The position numbers and the translations under genes were made by a program. 64,000 nt of DNA. Source: Cylindrobasidium torrendii FP15055 ss-10. Lineage: Eukaryota > Basidiomycota > Agaricomycetes > Agaricales > Physalacriaceae. Below are positions 11,220 to 23,005 of the stretch, piece after piece (the stretch's first letter is position 1; every line of letters starts with the position of its first letter). The stretch is from contig KN880501.1 of the NCBI GenBank assembly GCA_000934385.1, positions 47,533 through 111,532 of the forward strand. Reading direction: 5' to 3'. A model generated the notes under the pieces. The model did not search any database. It was not told where the DNA came from and saw only the letters and a list, made by a program, of their open reading frames with translations.

Positions 11220-12485
11220 CTAAGCATCATCGCAATCTTCCTTCCACATCCAAAAAACCCCCGATGAATGCTCACCTACTAGACCGTACGGCAAGACCCA
11301 TCCCTGGTAGGACCGCTCAACCCCATTGTCAAATAGCTCTACAAGCGCAAATTCGCCTGTGTCCTTCACCGTTCCCCGTATTACAAACAGCCCCGGCATG
11401 TCAACTCCTCCACCGGTGAGTTTCCAGGCGTGCGTAGGGCACGGGTCTGGCGCAAGCATCAATTCCGCTCGCGCCATTGGGTTGAGGGATCCTTTGTCAC
11501 TACACATGTAACGTCAATGACACTCGTTACTTGTCCAGCAACGCAGGGGACACGCGTACGCATAATACCCTACCCATGTATGCACTCCATAAAAACGGTC
11601 GAATGTGCTTTCCAAGTACGCCGTTTCCAGCGAGCGCAGGACGTCAGGCAAAGGGCGTTCCTCAGTTACGCCGAGCATACGGCCAGTTATACGTGTGTTA
11701 GGCGGGGGAGTCTCCAACACACTTCTGCTTTCTGGAACGGAATGCGACGCGTGGATGTCTTCTTGCCTGTTAGGCAAGATACGTGGATCGAATTTGAGGA
11801 GATCGAGCATCGAGATGTGTATGTACTGATAATAGCGGTAGCTGCCACCGGCGCGCTTGAATACACATAAAATCATACACAATAAGACTCAGGTCACTGC
11901 ACTCACAAGAGATGTGTTGGCAAAAGAGCCCCTGCGATACAGGCTAAGCCATTGACGGCGGTGTTCCGGCTCAGCAGGTAGCCTGCGATTTTCTGGCGTA
12001 GCAGACATGACTGCTTGCATAATCAGGAAGTATTCTGGAGCGCAAACGTCCTGTGTGTTCACGTAGTAGAACCTACGCACGGTCGACCCGATGGGCGAGC
12101 GTACAATGGCTGGAATGTTATGCACCACTTGTTATTGTGTGAGCATGATACTACTATAGATGTACGCCCACCGACCACTTTCGAGCACCATATCACGCAG
12201 GAGGGGCAGGTTGATAAGTTTCTGCTTCAAGGCTGCAGTGCGTTGCATGACAGCCCTTTGAAGGTCGAAATCGGATCGGTAGTGATATTCATGTATATCG
12301 TAGCGCGCAGCAAAGATGGCGAGCCAGATAGCCTTGCTGGTAACGATAACGTCGTCCCAAAGGCGACAAGTTTGTCTGAGTGCAAGGATATGAAGAAGGT
12401 TTCCCGTCATATCATCCAAACATGACAGCTGGATGATTATCTCAATAATCAGCTCCGCGGGGAGCGCCATAGAAGAGTGTGGCAT
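11220..12485 (-). CDS. E1: F-box protein, copy 1
   Basis: Four exons on the minus strand start at 12485 (MPHSSMALPAELIIEII). The N-terminus is F-box-like: LPAELIIEIIIQL, then ALRQTCRLWDDVI and IWLAIFAARYD. The second exon starts near VVHNIPAIVRSP. The third carries YRYYQYIHISMLDLLKFD and TRITGRMLGV. The fourth ends with a beta-rich module: GLFVIRGTVKDTGEF, YQGWVLPYGLVGE and FWMWKED. F-box proteins normally link substrates to SCF ubiquitin ligases through Skp1. The C-terminal module (RGTVKDTG...GWVLPYGLVGE...FWMW) resembles the tail often found in agaricomycete F-box proteins. Copies lie at 17111-18364 and 37769-39034. The reading is open across all predicted exons. Confidence 0.65.
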
Positions 12486-13079
12486 GGTAGTTAGAAGCGA
12501 GCTTAATGGGTTTGATCGAGCGCAGTAGCGACTCCCCGTGCGTCATCGCGTCTTCACACTTCACATTCACAGTTCTTCATTAAGAGCGCTTTGCTAAGAG
12601 AGAGCCTTTCGCATCTTTGAACCTAAACGGGACCCCCCACTGGAACCTGAGTCGTAGGAATAAATTGTGAACGCTCTTTCAATTTTGTGTCTCCATCATC
12701 CATTCTGCCTGTCGGTGCGCCAGTGAACTTGTAACACCGGCAGAAAAAAGTGCAGCGGACTCAGTACTTCGATTCCACCTTTACATGATTGTCCGTCCTG
12801 CATTTGGCCTTGAGGTGACGGATGGTTGATACAAAAGAGACAGTAGCTGGCAGTTAAGCGACGCGGCGGAGATTTACTTGAGAAATCGCAGGCGGACTTG
12901 AAGACAAAAAATGAAAGACGAAGACATGATTGTGAATTTCCAAAAGAAAAACAAGGTAATATACAGTGTATGAAAATAGGCAACGTTCGCAGATTCCGTC
13001 ACAATCTGAACCACCCGAAAAAGGGACTATTCGAGTTGTAAATCATAAAGGTCGTAAAAGTAAATCGTCTTGGGATGTT
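12486..13079. other. Intergenic between E1 and G1
   Basis: No supported gene or repeat was seen. Confidence 0.4.
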
Positions 13080-14007
13080 TTATGTGCAACCGAAGGTGGT
13101 CACATCGATGCCAAAGTTGTTGAGCAAGCGGCGCTGCAAATAACAGTCAGCGCAAGGACAGAAAAGCGGGTAACAAGGACGAACCTTCTGGGCATTGCTG
13201 AGCTGACCGGTGAGCGTGCAAAGCGCTTGCTGGTTTGCGGTAGAGTTGTCTGCCAGATAGGCGTAGTACGCGTCGCCAAAGCCGGCGAGAATGTTGTTGT
13301 TCAGGCGGTTCTGAATGATGACATTTGGGCATTGAAGGCCGGTAGCGCCGCTGAGGTTAAGAGCGTTGAGTTGAGAAGTTTGTTGCGCGTTGAGACGGGT
13401 GGCGATCTGGCAGTATGCCAGCTGGTTGGCGAAGACAGTCGGGGCAGCGGCCAAGGCGTCGTACGCGGTAGCGAGTCCAGGGGCGATGGCGTTGAGCTGC
13501 TGGTCAACATTCTGAGTGCACTGGACGTTGCTGAGGTTGATTCCGAGCGCAACGATCCGGCTTCGCTGGGCAGCCGTGAGCTGAGAGGTGATGGCGCAGA
13601 GCGCAGCGGTGTTCCGAGCGTTCTGGTTTTGCGTGTAGGCCTGGTACGCCGCACCGAGACCAGCCTGGACGGAGTTCAGCTGGTCGACGGTGTTGGGGCA
13701 TTGGATACGGCTGAGGTCGAAGCCAAGGTTCTGGATTCTTGTCTGGAGATGGTGTCAGGAATTGAGGGATGGTGAAGTAAAACGAAGAACGCACCCTCTG
13801 AGCTTGAGTGAGCCCGCTGATGATCCTGCAAAGGTTGGCGCGGTTGTTGGATGATGGGCTCGTGCGGTATGTGTTGATGACCACGGTCAATCCAACACGG
13901 ATGCTCTCGAAGCTGACAGCGCGGTCGTCAAGGTCGACGGGGCTGGGAGCGGGAGCCGCAAGGGACACGGCGGCAAGAGCCAGAGTGAAGAAGGAGGTGA
14001 AGAGCAT
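13080..14007 (-). CDS. G1: secreted four-repeat protein
   Basis: Three exons (14007-13795, 13742-13185, 13133-13080) encode about 274 aa. The N-terminus MLFTSFFTLALAAVSLAAPA is a signal peptide. The mature protein is four tandem units of about 58 residues. Each carries an LC...L-x2-AQ helix and a second Cys (QC) near its end: NLCRIISGLTQAQR, ALCAITSQLTAAQR, AYCQIATRLNAQQ and ALCTLTGQLSNAQK. The two Cys per unit suggest a disulfide within each repeat. No catalytic motif is visible and I recognise no named family; it is vaguely like small secreted Cys-poor helical proteins. A near-identical copy lies at 39888-40815 in opposite orientation. A TATA box lies upstream. Confidence 0.7.
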
Positions 14008-14079
14008 GGTGAAGGAAGACCTGGTGGCTAAGATGGGATGGGAGCTAAGAGTTGCTGATTTTTTGGCTTTGACTGGCGA

Positions 14080-14092
14080 TCCTTTTATACCT
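14080..14092 (-). promoter_or_regulatory. TATA box of G1
   Basis: The minus strand reads GGTATAAAAGG about 75 nt upstream of the G1 ATG. The same motif precedes G2 near 39798. Confidence 0.6.
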
Positions 14093-14212
14093 TTTTACAA
14101 CGAGACATGTTGGAAATTGGTGGGAGCTAAGTGACGAAGTTTTCTCAGAGTAGCTCAATGCAATGCGCCAGAGAAAGGCGCATCAGTCTGTCGCGCTGCG
14201 GTTCATGGTGAG

Positions 14213-14912
14213 CGGGAGGGGTCAAGTCTGGTTTTGCCCTGGCTTACCTAGCAAAATCTCTATTCTTCGAAGATAGAAGCCTAAAATGAGCTTAAGACAT
14301 GTCGCTATGGCTCCATAAAAGTTTTAGAGTATCCTGAGGCGTCCAGGAGGTCGCGATTGTCCTGCTAATTTCGCCCATGAATATTGCGGCAATGGAGGTG
14401 ATTGAGTATGGGAGTTCAGCGTGATAATGCGCGGCTGTTGCTCGAGAATCGAGATGCCCGCGACTGAGTTCTGTACATGTACAAGGAGATAGTCAAAGGC
14501 AAAGTTGCAGTCGTTCCGATGCGCGTGATGTCATTTTCCCACGGTTCCGCAGTCAACGTGATCTCACTGCACTTCGACGTTTCCACTCCGGAGCCATACT
14601 AACAAGTACTTGGCTGGTACTTGGTGCTATGGGAGCTACACAAATCGACTGTCCTGGAAAATTCTTCCTCTGTGATATTCAGTACGGTTATGATCACTCC
14701 AGTGTCTCAATCAACTCGCATCGATTTCGCGCGGACCTCTCCTTACGCACAAGCAAAAACACACCTTCCTGATTGCCTCAGAATACTCTTAGATATTTTT
14801 GGAGCCATAGCGACATGTCTAAAACTTACTTTAGGCTTCGGTCTTCGAAGAATAGAGATATTGCTATGCAGGTAAGCCAGGGCAAGACCAGACTTGACCC
14901 CTCCCACTCACT
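14213..14912. repeat. Long imperfect inverted repeat (fold-back) upstream of G1
   Basis: The left arm (14213-14345) and the right arm (about 14780-14912) are reverse complements over more than 100 bp. Shared stretches include gggaggggtcaagtctggt, ccctggcttacc, cttcgaaga and acatgtcgctatggctcca. A third copy of the arm lies at 39565-39680, upstream of G2. Weaker similarity of 14346-14560 to 39330-39565 extends the match. No target-site duplication was identified, so calling it a MITE is not justified. Confidence 0.65.
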
Positions 14913-16250
14913 ATCAGTTACTGCGCTTGCAAATTTCCCGAAAGACGGCGTATTCTGATCCTGAAAGCACCCCAGTCGTATCATGTGTGCGCGAAGGGGT
15001 CAAGTCTTTGTTCAAGGTAATCAGATGACGCTTGCAACGATGAAATTGTGACCCTTCTGCTTGAAGTCGAGGTAGTATCCCCGACATCGATGTATCATAG
15101 ACCAAATACGCAGATTCCGACGGCGATAGCCTTTCTGAAGCCACTCAAAAGTCATACAGTCCAAGCAAATTCCAGTGCTATTGCCGTGCCGAACGACTTG
15201 ATGGATATTCGCATGGTTCAGGCTGGACTCTTCTTCATGAGCGAACAGAAACGAGTGTCGAGCTGTGCTCTATAAATGTAGGAAACCGAATGAGGGAAAA
15301 AAAGAGCCGGTGGCATCGCGACCCAAATTAGGAGATTTCACTGTGGGCTCGTGTTTGTAGCGTCTGCGAAGGGCAACCAGGGCCAGACGACACTTCTCCC
15401 CTAAGCTCACAAGGAAAGTTATCCTTGAGTACAAGTCTACACTAGATCTACTCACATACTGATTATTCAATGCTTGACTGCCATCGCCGGCTAAAACTGG
15501 AAACAGGCCGACATTTTTGATGCTCCATGATGGACGCAGCGATCGCGTTTGGCATCTTTCCATCTTGTTCCCATCATGAATGCATGACCGAGCGCGACAG
15601 CGCGCATGTCCATTTACATAGGTCTATCCGCCTACCCGCCCAAAATACCTTTCGTTTCACGACAGATTCATGTTTTTATTCCCCAAGACCGCGCGCGCGA
15701 CACGGAGTTGAGTTCAAGTTTTTTCACAATTCATTCGTCTAGCGCTTCGCTTACTGCCAAGTATACTGATATCCTCAGTGTACACAGAGGGCGCTCTCGT
15801 AATCCTGCGATTCTCTACGCTTTTCATTCCCTAGAAACCTTTCATCCACGTCACACATGGTCAACTGGGAGGACATCAGCATTGCCTATCAAGCCGTATG
15901 GACTTTCAATTAAGCTTTCGGTCTGGGGAATTGCGCTGAGACGTTTGTGTGCGACGTACGTTTGTCCAGATGTCGACACCCGCTCGTGTCCGAGCAGCAG
16001 CGGTCTCAAAAACTTCTACTAGAGATTGTGTTGCAATGCAAAGCGTGAACGGGTTTCTGCTGTAGAGAATTCAAGTCAACTCCGTTTAACTCAGTAAGAA
16101 CGAGCAGCAAACGAGCAGCGTCCAGAATCATAAACTAGTCTACGAAGTCAACATCACGACATCTCCAAAACGCCTGTTTTGCTGCTAACTTCGTCTATTT
16201 CCCTTCTTGCACGTTTCAGAACGTCCGCGTAGCACGATGGAATGAACATC
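14913..16250. other. Intergenic, nothing supported
   Basis: A second ggggtcaagtct motif occurs near 14996. A 138-codon plus frame at 15606-16022 has no similarity and no coding look. Confidence 0.4.
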
Positions 16251-16256
16251 CTAGGG

Positions 16257-16266
16257 GTATATAAGA
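16257..16266 (+). promoter_or_regulatory. TATA box of the glycopeptide-like gene
   Basis: GTATATAAGAGG lies about 100 nt upstream of the ATG at 16364. Confidence 0.6.
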
Positions 16267-16363
16267 GGTACCATAAGCACTCGGAGAACTCACCAGCCCA
16301 CGGCCACTTCCAGTTCACAACACATTTTCTACTTCAACCCTTTTCAACCCCACTTTTAATACC

Positions 16364-16993
16364 ATGTTCTCCTGGAAGTCTGCTGCCACCGCCGCTGCCG
16401 TCCTCGCTGGCGCCGTCTCCGTCAGTGCTGAGTCGCACACCATCAACTTTGTCAACAACTGTGGCACTGGTACTGTGAGTACCTCTCGCTACTCCCCGAC
16501 TCCGTACTCATGCGCTCTTCCATAGCCCGTTCTCTCGCAGAACTTCAACACCATTTCGAATGGACCTTCGTACACCGCTAACGGCCCCTTCAGCGCTGCA
16601 ATTGCGTACGTTCCTGCCTCGATCCTTTGCTTCCTGTTCTAGGCGCTGACCCTCCTTGCAGCTACCTCGACACCGGCTGTGGGTTCCAGGGCGATAACTG
16701 CGCCATTGTCGAGCTCACCCTCATCAACGGCGGTGTCTCCTCTGTCGACGTCTCCCTCATCCCCAACCACGCCTTCAACGTCAAGACTGGATTCACTTAC
16801 TTCAACGGCTGTGACGGTACCGGCGCGACCTGCGCGTCTGCGGACTGCCCCACCACCGATGCGTTCCACGTCACTGACGACTACGAGGCTCAGCGCCAGT
16901 GCACTTCCGACGACGTAAGAGAGCATCTTCGTCCTTTTTGTGCAAGTTTGCTGACGAAGTTTGCAGGTTGGTGTCACGATTACCTTCTGCTAA
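16364..16993 (+). CDS. Small secreted glycopeptide-like protein
   Basis: Four exons (16364-16474, 16526-16605, 16662-16914, 16967-16993) encode 156 aa. A signal peptide (MFSWKSAATAAAVLAGAVSV) precedes SHTINFVNNCGTGTPVLSQN. Further blocks are FSAAIAYLDTGCGFQGDNC, VELTLINGG, ISLIPNHAF-like DVSLIPNHAF, FNGCDGTGATC and a short last exon ending VTITFC. The Cys-rich beta pattern matches the small secreted proteins labelled glycopeptide in many basidiomycete annotations, which resemble reduced thaumatin-like folds. About ten Cys suggest several disulfides. Function is not established. The last exon of only nine codons is supported by phase and by the conserved C-terminal ITFC. Confidence 0.75.
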
Positions 16994-17110
16994 ACGACTT
17001 TTGCCTACATTTATTGGGCTTTAATTATTACGACAGTTTGAATAAGGACTTTTGTTTCAATCTGATTTGAATGAGCTCGGGAAATCTATTCTACTAAGCA
17101 AACGAACCGT

Positions 17111-18364
17111 TTAAGCCTCCATCCACATCCAAAAGGCCCCTGACGCATACTCGCCCACCAAGCCGTACGGCATAACCAGTCCTTGATAGTCCCACTGAAT
17201 TCCGCTATCGTACTGCTTATGGAAAGCAAATCTGCCTGTGTCCTTCACCGTACCACGTACGACGAACTGTCCTCCCTTATCGACTCCTTCGCCAACGAGC
17301 GTCCAGGCATGTGTCGGACATGGGTCCGGCGCCAGCGTCAATACAGCGCGCGTTGCTGGGTCGAGGCGACACGAAGCACTGGTTACATATGTGTTCATGT
17401 TATTGGCTCGTAAAACAAGGAAGGAGCTCACCCATATGTATAGTACCCCGCCCACGAATGTCTTCCCTGGAACCGCTCGAATGCGTTGTCCAAGTACGCT
17501 GTTTCCAACGAGCGCACGACCTCAGAAACAGGGCGTATTTGGGTTACGCCAAGCATACGACCAGTGATATGTGTGTTCGGCGGTGGAACGTCGAGTGCAC
17601 TTCCGCCTCCTGGAACCGAAGGCAGCGCAAGGACATTGCCCACCCTGTTAAACGAAATCCGTGAATCGAACTTGAGGAGATGGAGCATAGATATATGTAG
17701 GCCCAGATAGAAGCGGTAGTTTCTTTCCTTTTATATATTTAAGCAGATATAATGAAGAGCTTCAGTGTACTCACAGAGCCGACAGGGGCGAAAAGACCCC
17801 TGCGAAATACGTCGACCCAACTACGGCGATGTGAGGACTCGCTGAGCAAGCTACGATTTTCGAGGGTAGCAGACGCGATTGCCTGGGTGGTCATTAGATA
17901 TACCCGCGTAGCAGGACGATCTGCTATCCCCGCAGAATCGATGACCTCGAGCGCCCACGTCGCCATAGGTGAGCGGACAATGGCGGGAATGTTATTTACC
18001 ACTTGAGATACTATGAGGGACAACAGACAATATGTTCGTGTGCTCACTGACCATTTTCCAGGACCATGTCCCGCAGGAGGGGTACGTCGAGACGGTTTCT
18101 CTCCTTCAGCGATGAAACGCGTCGCCTGACAGCGCTCTGAGGGTCGAAATCCAATTCGAAGTGATGGTCATGTAAATCGTAGCGCGCAGCGAAGATGGCG
18201 AGCCAGATGGTCTTGCTGCTGGCGATGATGTCGTCCAAGAGGTGGCAAGTTTGTCTGAGCATGAGAATAGGAACAAGACCCCCCGTAGTATCATCTGAGC
18301 AGGCTAGTTGGGATATAATCTCAGTAATCAGCTCCGATGGAAGTGTGTTTAGAGAGTGTGTCAT
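17111..18364 (-). CDS. E2: F-box protein, copy 2
   Basis: This second member of the E family is convergent with the glycopeptide-like gene. It starts at 18364 (MTHSLNTLPSELITEII). F-box residues are LPSELITEIISQL, LRQTCHLLDDII and IWLAIFAARYDLHD. The second exon contains NNIPAIVRSP, the third RFYLGLHISMLHLLKFDSR and THITGRMLGV. The fourth runs from CRLDPATRAVLTLAPDP to FWMWMEA. The last intron splices as TATGG|GTGAGC...ACCAG|T, which restores the frame (YTYG then ASCRLDP). All four exons are open, so this copy looks intact. It is probably an SCF substrate adaptor, with unknown targets. Confidence 0.65.
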
Positions 18365-19139
18365 GATGGTTCGAAGCAACGACTCGGCGCGCGCGAATTC
18401 TGATCGAGAATTGTGACCTATGGTGACTTGGACCGAACAATTGGAACGCTTTTGCTTCACTGTCGTGAGTCCGTTGATGCAGGAGCGTTGCATACAGAGA
18501 AGTTCTATGTTATCTCTTAATTTTGCGCATGGGCAGCCACGCGGTCAAGTGACGGTACTCAAGTCTATGCGAACTGATGTGACTGATCTCTACATCCATA
18601 CATGCTGCTTTGCCACTGAAGCTGGAGCTCTCCGGAGTCCACAATGATATGTAGGTAGCACTTGCGTCCGTTGCATTACGGATCCCTCGGTAAGAGATAT
18701 CCAAGGAACTACTGTGGGACGAACGAGTTCTTGTTCACCGTAGAACAGCTTATAATTCAACCATACATATTATCTCAGGCTACGTCGAGCCAAATACTCT
18801 GAGGGATTGAAGAACAATGGAATTCTAGACTAAAGATTTACATGGGGTTCCGAGAATACTACATGTGTACATACAAGTTGAGCCTATACAAGTTTATCGT
18901 GTTTACTACATATTGAAGCCGTTGTCGTTGTTTCTACATAAGGATGGTATGTGCGCGCATAGGTACATTACAACATAGGGTATGAGAGTGGATATAAACA
19001 GTGATGAGATCCAAGAAGAAGAGGCCGTCCCAGAGAAAGAATAAACATACAACCGTCCCGATTCCAGAGATGAAATAAAGAAAGAAGAGGAAGAGTTTTG
19101 GAGGGCCCAGCCCAGCTGCGACCTTCGGGTTGAGGGTAT
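18365..19139. other. Intergenic, no supported gene
   Basis: The tail of an unspliced reading frame from the neighbouring gene runs through part of this stretch (18968-19139), but splicing indicates a stop at 19140. Nothing else was found. Confidence 0.4.
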
Positions 19140-20520
19140 CTAGGCGTAATAGCGAAGCAGCTCTGGCCCATGTAGAAGGGAAGAGGACGCGAACGCGTCG
19201 ATGGAAGGGAAGGGGAAGGACGTCCGCCTCTGTAGATGCGTTTTAGTTGTATTCCGGACATCAGGCGAATACGTACGTTCGTCCTCGACGAGGTATACTC
19301 TTGTGCTGCAGGAAACAAGTCAAAGGTCGGCGCAGGTGTGTATGGCGGTACATAGACCCCCGGGTACGCTGCATATGTCGTCTCATAATGCAGCTCGGTA
19401 CTGGGCGGCGCGTAGACATCAGTATCTTGATGTAACTGCTCGTATTGCTGTGCGGGCGTCATAAAGAACGAGGAGGCAGGGGTGGGCGGCGTCGCACTCG
19501 GAGATGACTGCCACGCGGTATTATTATAGTCGTCGGGGGTCGTGTACTGTGATGAAATGGCAGAGGCTGCGAGGTGATCCTCAGCGGAGCTGCGGACAAG
19601 CAATGAGGAAAACACGCACGATATGGGTTTTGGGGCTTTTCGAGCGCCTTTGCTGACTGATGGACCGTGCCTCGGGGAGTTGTGGAAGGTGCTGTAGGAA
19701 TTGATGAGAAAGAGTGTCGGAATAATGAGAAGACAGACGTACTTGGTGCCTCCTCGCGCTTGGGAGCCATGGGTACCGACGAGTACAGAGAGTCGAGAGA
19801 TTTACGGCGCTTGTGAATCATCTTATCCTCGTCGTCGCTCCAGTACTGGCTGCGCTTGCGCTTGTGCGTCGGTGGCTCGGGAGACGACAGACGCTCGAGT
19901 GTTGCAAGTTCAGCGTCACCGACGAGGTCGTAGTCAGGGATACCGCTGTCGTAGTTGTCGAGCTGCCATTCGTGTGTTTTTGGTGACTCTGGCAATGGGC
20001 CGGGGACTTCACCGCACCAGGTAAGGTCGGACGTTGTGTCGCCCTGGACTGCAAATGGATTCAAGCGAAATACACCCATCATGGAGCGCATCTTTCGGCC
20101 TGCCTGGGAGGCGCGGAGGGGAACCTCGGATGGCGCGCCGTGGCCGTGGACAGAGAATTTTGAGGATGTGCCAGAGGCGTCTGTGTCGTGCCCAGCGTCG
20201 GCTTCCGGGCCGAGCGGTTCCATGATGAATGTCGGCGACCCTGGCTCCTGCTTGACGACCTCGACGGTGACCTTGGCTGTTCTCGACGACGTCCTAGACG
20301 ACATCTTGTGGCGCGACTTGGTGGCGGCAGACCTAGTGTTTGACGCAGGGGAGGGCATAGGAACTGTGCCGACATGAGGTAGTGGAGGGGTCATAGGAAC
20401 AGCCCCGTCGAGAGATGAGGAGGAAAACCTGGTAGTGGCGGTGACGGGCGTCGGTGTGGCCCAAGTAAGCGCCTCTGGGACTGATCCGTAGCTGGTAACT
20501 TGGTGGGAGTAGTTCGGCAT
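19140..20520 (-). CDS. Hypothetical low-complexity protein with nuclear-type basic clusters
   Basis: The gene starts at 20520 (MPNYSHQVTSYGS) and is rich in Ser, Pro and Thr. The first large exon runs to about 19740. It holds a bipartite basic cluster (HKRKRSQYWSDDEDK followed by HKRRKS) typical of nuclear localisation signals. Downstream, introns near 19690-19740 and 19590-19615 join to SAEDHLAASAISSQYTTPDD. A last intron (starts gtacgtattc, ends ctacag) leads to FPSIDAFASSSLL and a stop at 19140. The last reading, after frame restoration by splicing, is better than the unspliced frame that runs on to 18968. No DNA-binding domain is visible. A disordered nuclear protein is likely. Exon borders in the middle are uncertain. 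Confidence 0.5.
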
Positions 20521-23005
20521 TCTGGTACAATCAAGGTGAGTACCTGGTTGATATATCTTGTTGACCAGACGCGCGGGAATGGAAATGCGTTTACCTTGTA
20601 TATTTAAGCTTCGAGCGGAGACTATGGGCGCGATGTGGGTCGCTACGAGTCGGGGCTGGCTAGAGTGGGAGGTCCGATGGTTGATGTAGGACAGACGAAG
20701 GGATGGAGGAGTGAAACCAAGGATGGGCAGATGGCCGTGGTGGGTCTTGTACATTTCATTCGAGCAAAATGCTCCCATGAGATCGCCGCAAGTCAGTGTT
20801 GTTTCCCATGCACCTCCATCCCCCTGGCCCTACACCCTCCAAGCAGCTTCATTCGTCGAGGATTGAAAACGCAGCGTAGCGACCTACCGTTTTTGGATGC
20901 GATTCGCAGAGGGATCCGCAATCCCATTCAACCGAACCATGCCGCACCGGCCATCACCTACCCCCAGTTTTCATGTGCGTCACACTCATCGCCCCGTTCT
21001 CCTCTTCCTGCGACTCTTCTCAGTCGGATCCTCGTCCTCCCAACGAGAATACGTCCCATCCCACTCGTCTTCGACCTCCAGTCCAGTCTTCCAGTCCACG
21101 ATTGCTCGCACATACCATGGAAATGCGTTATCAGACGGAAACCCGAGGAACGATCTTTCATTATGATGGTTAGATCTAGTTCAGATTACAATATCACCTC
21201 AGGGCCGAACGCAGCGACGCCACCCACTTTAGAGTCTCCCGGATTCTCACTACTCTTGCCCTCTCACCGCTGGCTTCCCATCGTCGCTTCTGTCAAACGA
21301 GTGTTCAGATGTGGCTCCATCGATCCTTTCCTCGTATTCGTTGTGGCGCCGTATGTTAGTTCGTGCTTCCCCTCGAATCCACTGCATGTGGATTTGGAAA
21401 AAGTCCAGCTAGCGTGAGGCAAAGGGCAGGCAGCATTTCGTGTTCGAGGACCTCTTTCCCAATACATCCCCATTGCGCCGTGAAAGTCTCCTACAATCCT
21501 TGCGGTCGTCTAAGCCACAATTAACGCCCGTAGCCCAAAACGGGTGTTTTGCTGTTGTCAAGTGGTCCTTCACGGACGCTAGCACGTCAGAGTAGATTTA
21601 GGCAGTCACAGGCGGAGCTGTTACCGGCCACATCGTCCGAGGGGCCTCCAGATTCCAAGGGCATGGCGTGAACTACCAAAACAGCTCGTACTCATGCAAG
21701 CAACCTCCACCGGCGAAGCTGCAAGTGTGCACGGAATAGATACAGGCTGCAGAAACCTGAGACGCGAATGTGTACCAATTACGTGCAACGGAAACGGTCT
21801 CCACGCAAGGAAAAACCTGTGCAATGACACGCAGAACGCCTCGAATTGCATGTCGAGACGTTCGGTATGAGTCTCCGCGGCTACATGAGGAGGCGAAGAG
21901 AGTGCAGAAGGGCCGATTACGCTTATCTCGGCCTCTTGGAAGGCTGTAAAACGGTGTGAGCTTCTACGACACTTGTGTTAGACAGGTTTGGAAATAGCTA
22001 AAGACTGCAGGCTTCCGCTCATAAACAGCGTGTTTCGTGGCGATATTGCGAGTGTAGCTGCCCTTTTAGATCAACTGAGACGTGCTTCAGGTCGAATTCC
22101 ATGAGATTGGTTAAAGCGTCGGCATGCGCCACAGCTACCAGATGCTGTAAGCAGCCCATTGTGTGACGAAGCTGTAATATATTGAACTTGGTGATCAAGT
22201 GATGTCAATATCCGAGCCCCTGTTGAGGCTTCTTCCGCCGTAGGTCCGCACAGTCTATGTCGAGGGCTGGCAATCTGCGAACGGTCGAGCACGCATAAAC
22301 AGACGTGTCCTGGCGCACTTGTAGGATGGAAGCTCTGATCTCAGTTGTGATCCTAGATAGGCACTCCGACCGCCAACATGATAGCCTCAAATGACATAAG
22401 ATTTCTGGGGTTTGAGGGAGGTCGAGTCTCGACGCCACTACTTGAAATTGGACCACACACATTTTTGAGGCTTGACTATCAATCGCATCTTTGTACGACG
22501 ACAGCTGTCTGACACCACCAGAGAACATCCATAGGTGCAAACATGAGTTCCACTGAGAATCTCTGTCCGAGGTGTGGCATGCATTAGTTCCAGAGTTACC
22601 ACACGCTCGACTTAAAAGAACTAGTACGCTCTAGCAGCAAGCAGCCTTTCATGCTTCCTGTCCGTCCATCATGTCTTTTACAGCCTGCATCCAGTCGCCG
22701 ATCATGTTAAATGATTATTCCACATACATACACATTCTGAAGGACAACGACCATCATACCGACTTTTCCAATGTGCTATAGGTCTCTCCAAGTGCTTTTG
22801 CGCGTCGTTCTGCATCGCCAACGCCGGGCGTCAATATCAGTCCAGGCCAAGCGTACGATGAGCATTTGTCACGTGTGCGTCGGCGGGGGCTTTACGTCGG
22901 CCCCTTTGCGCGGCTCCTTCACCTCCTTCCACCACGACATCGCGCACTCTGCTCCCCTACTCTCTTGCTTTTTCTGCCCCCTCGTCCTCGAATATTGCTT
23001 TAGAA
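20521..23005. other. Long intergenic stretch
   Basis: About 2.5 kb. A 260-codon plus frame at 20635-21417 lacks similarity and lies in the promoter zone of the divergent gene. The rest holds only short frames. No repeat or RNA gene was recognised. Confidence 0.35.

Noticed and set aside
15606..16022. 138-codon plus-strand frame
   Set aside because: No family features; a short MVNWEDISIAYQ-like start at 15858 in another frame leads nowhere.
20635..21417. 260-codon plus-strand frame, possible gene
   Set aside because: No motif, biased and repetitive composition, and it overlaps the 5' side of the divergent gene at 20520. Length alone is not enough.
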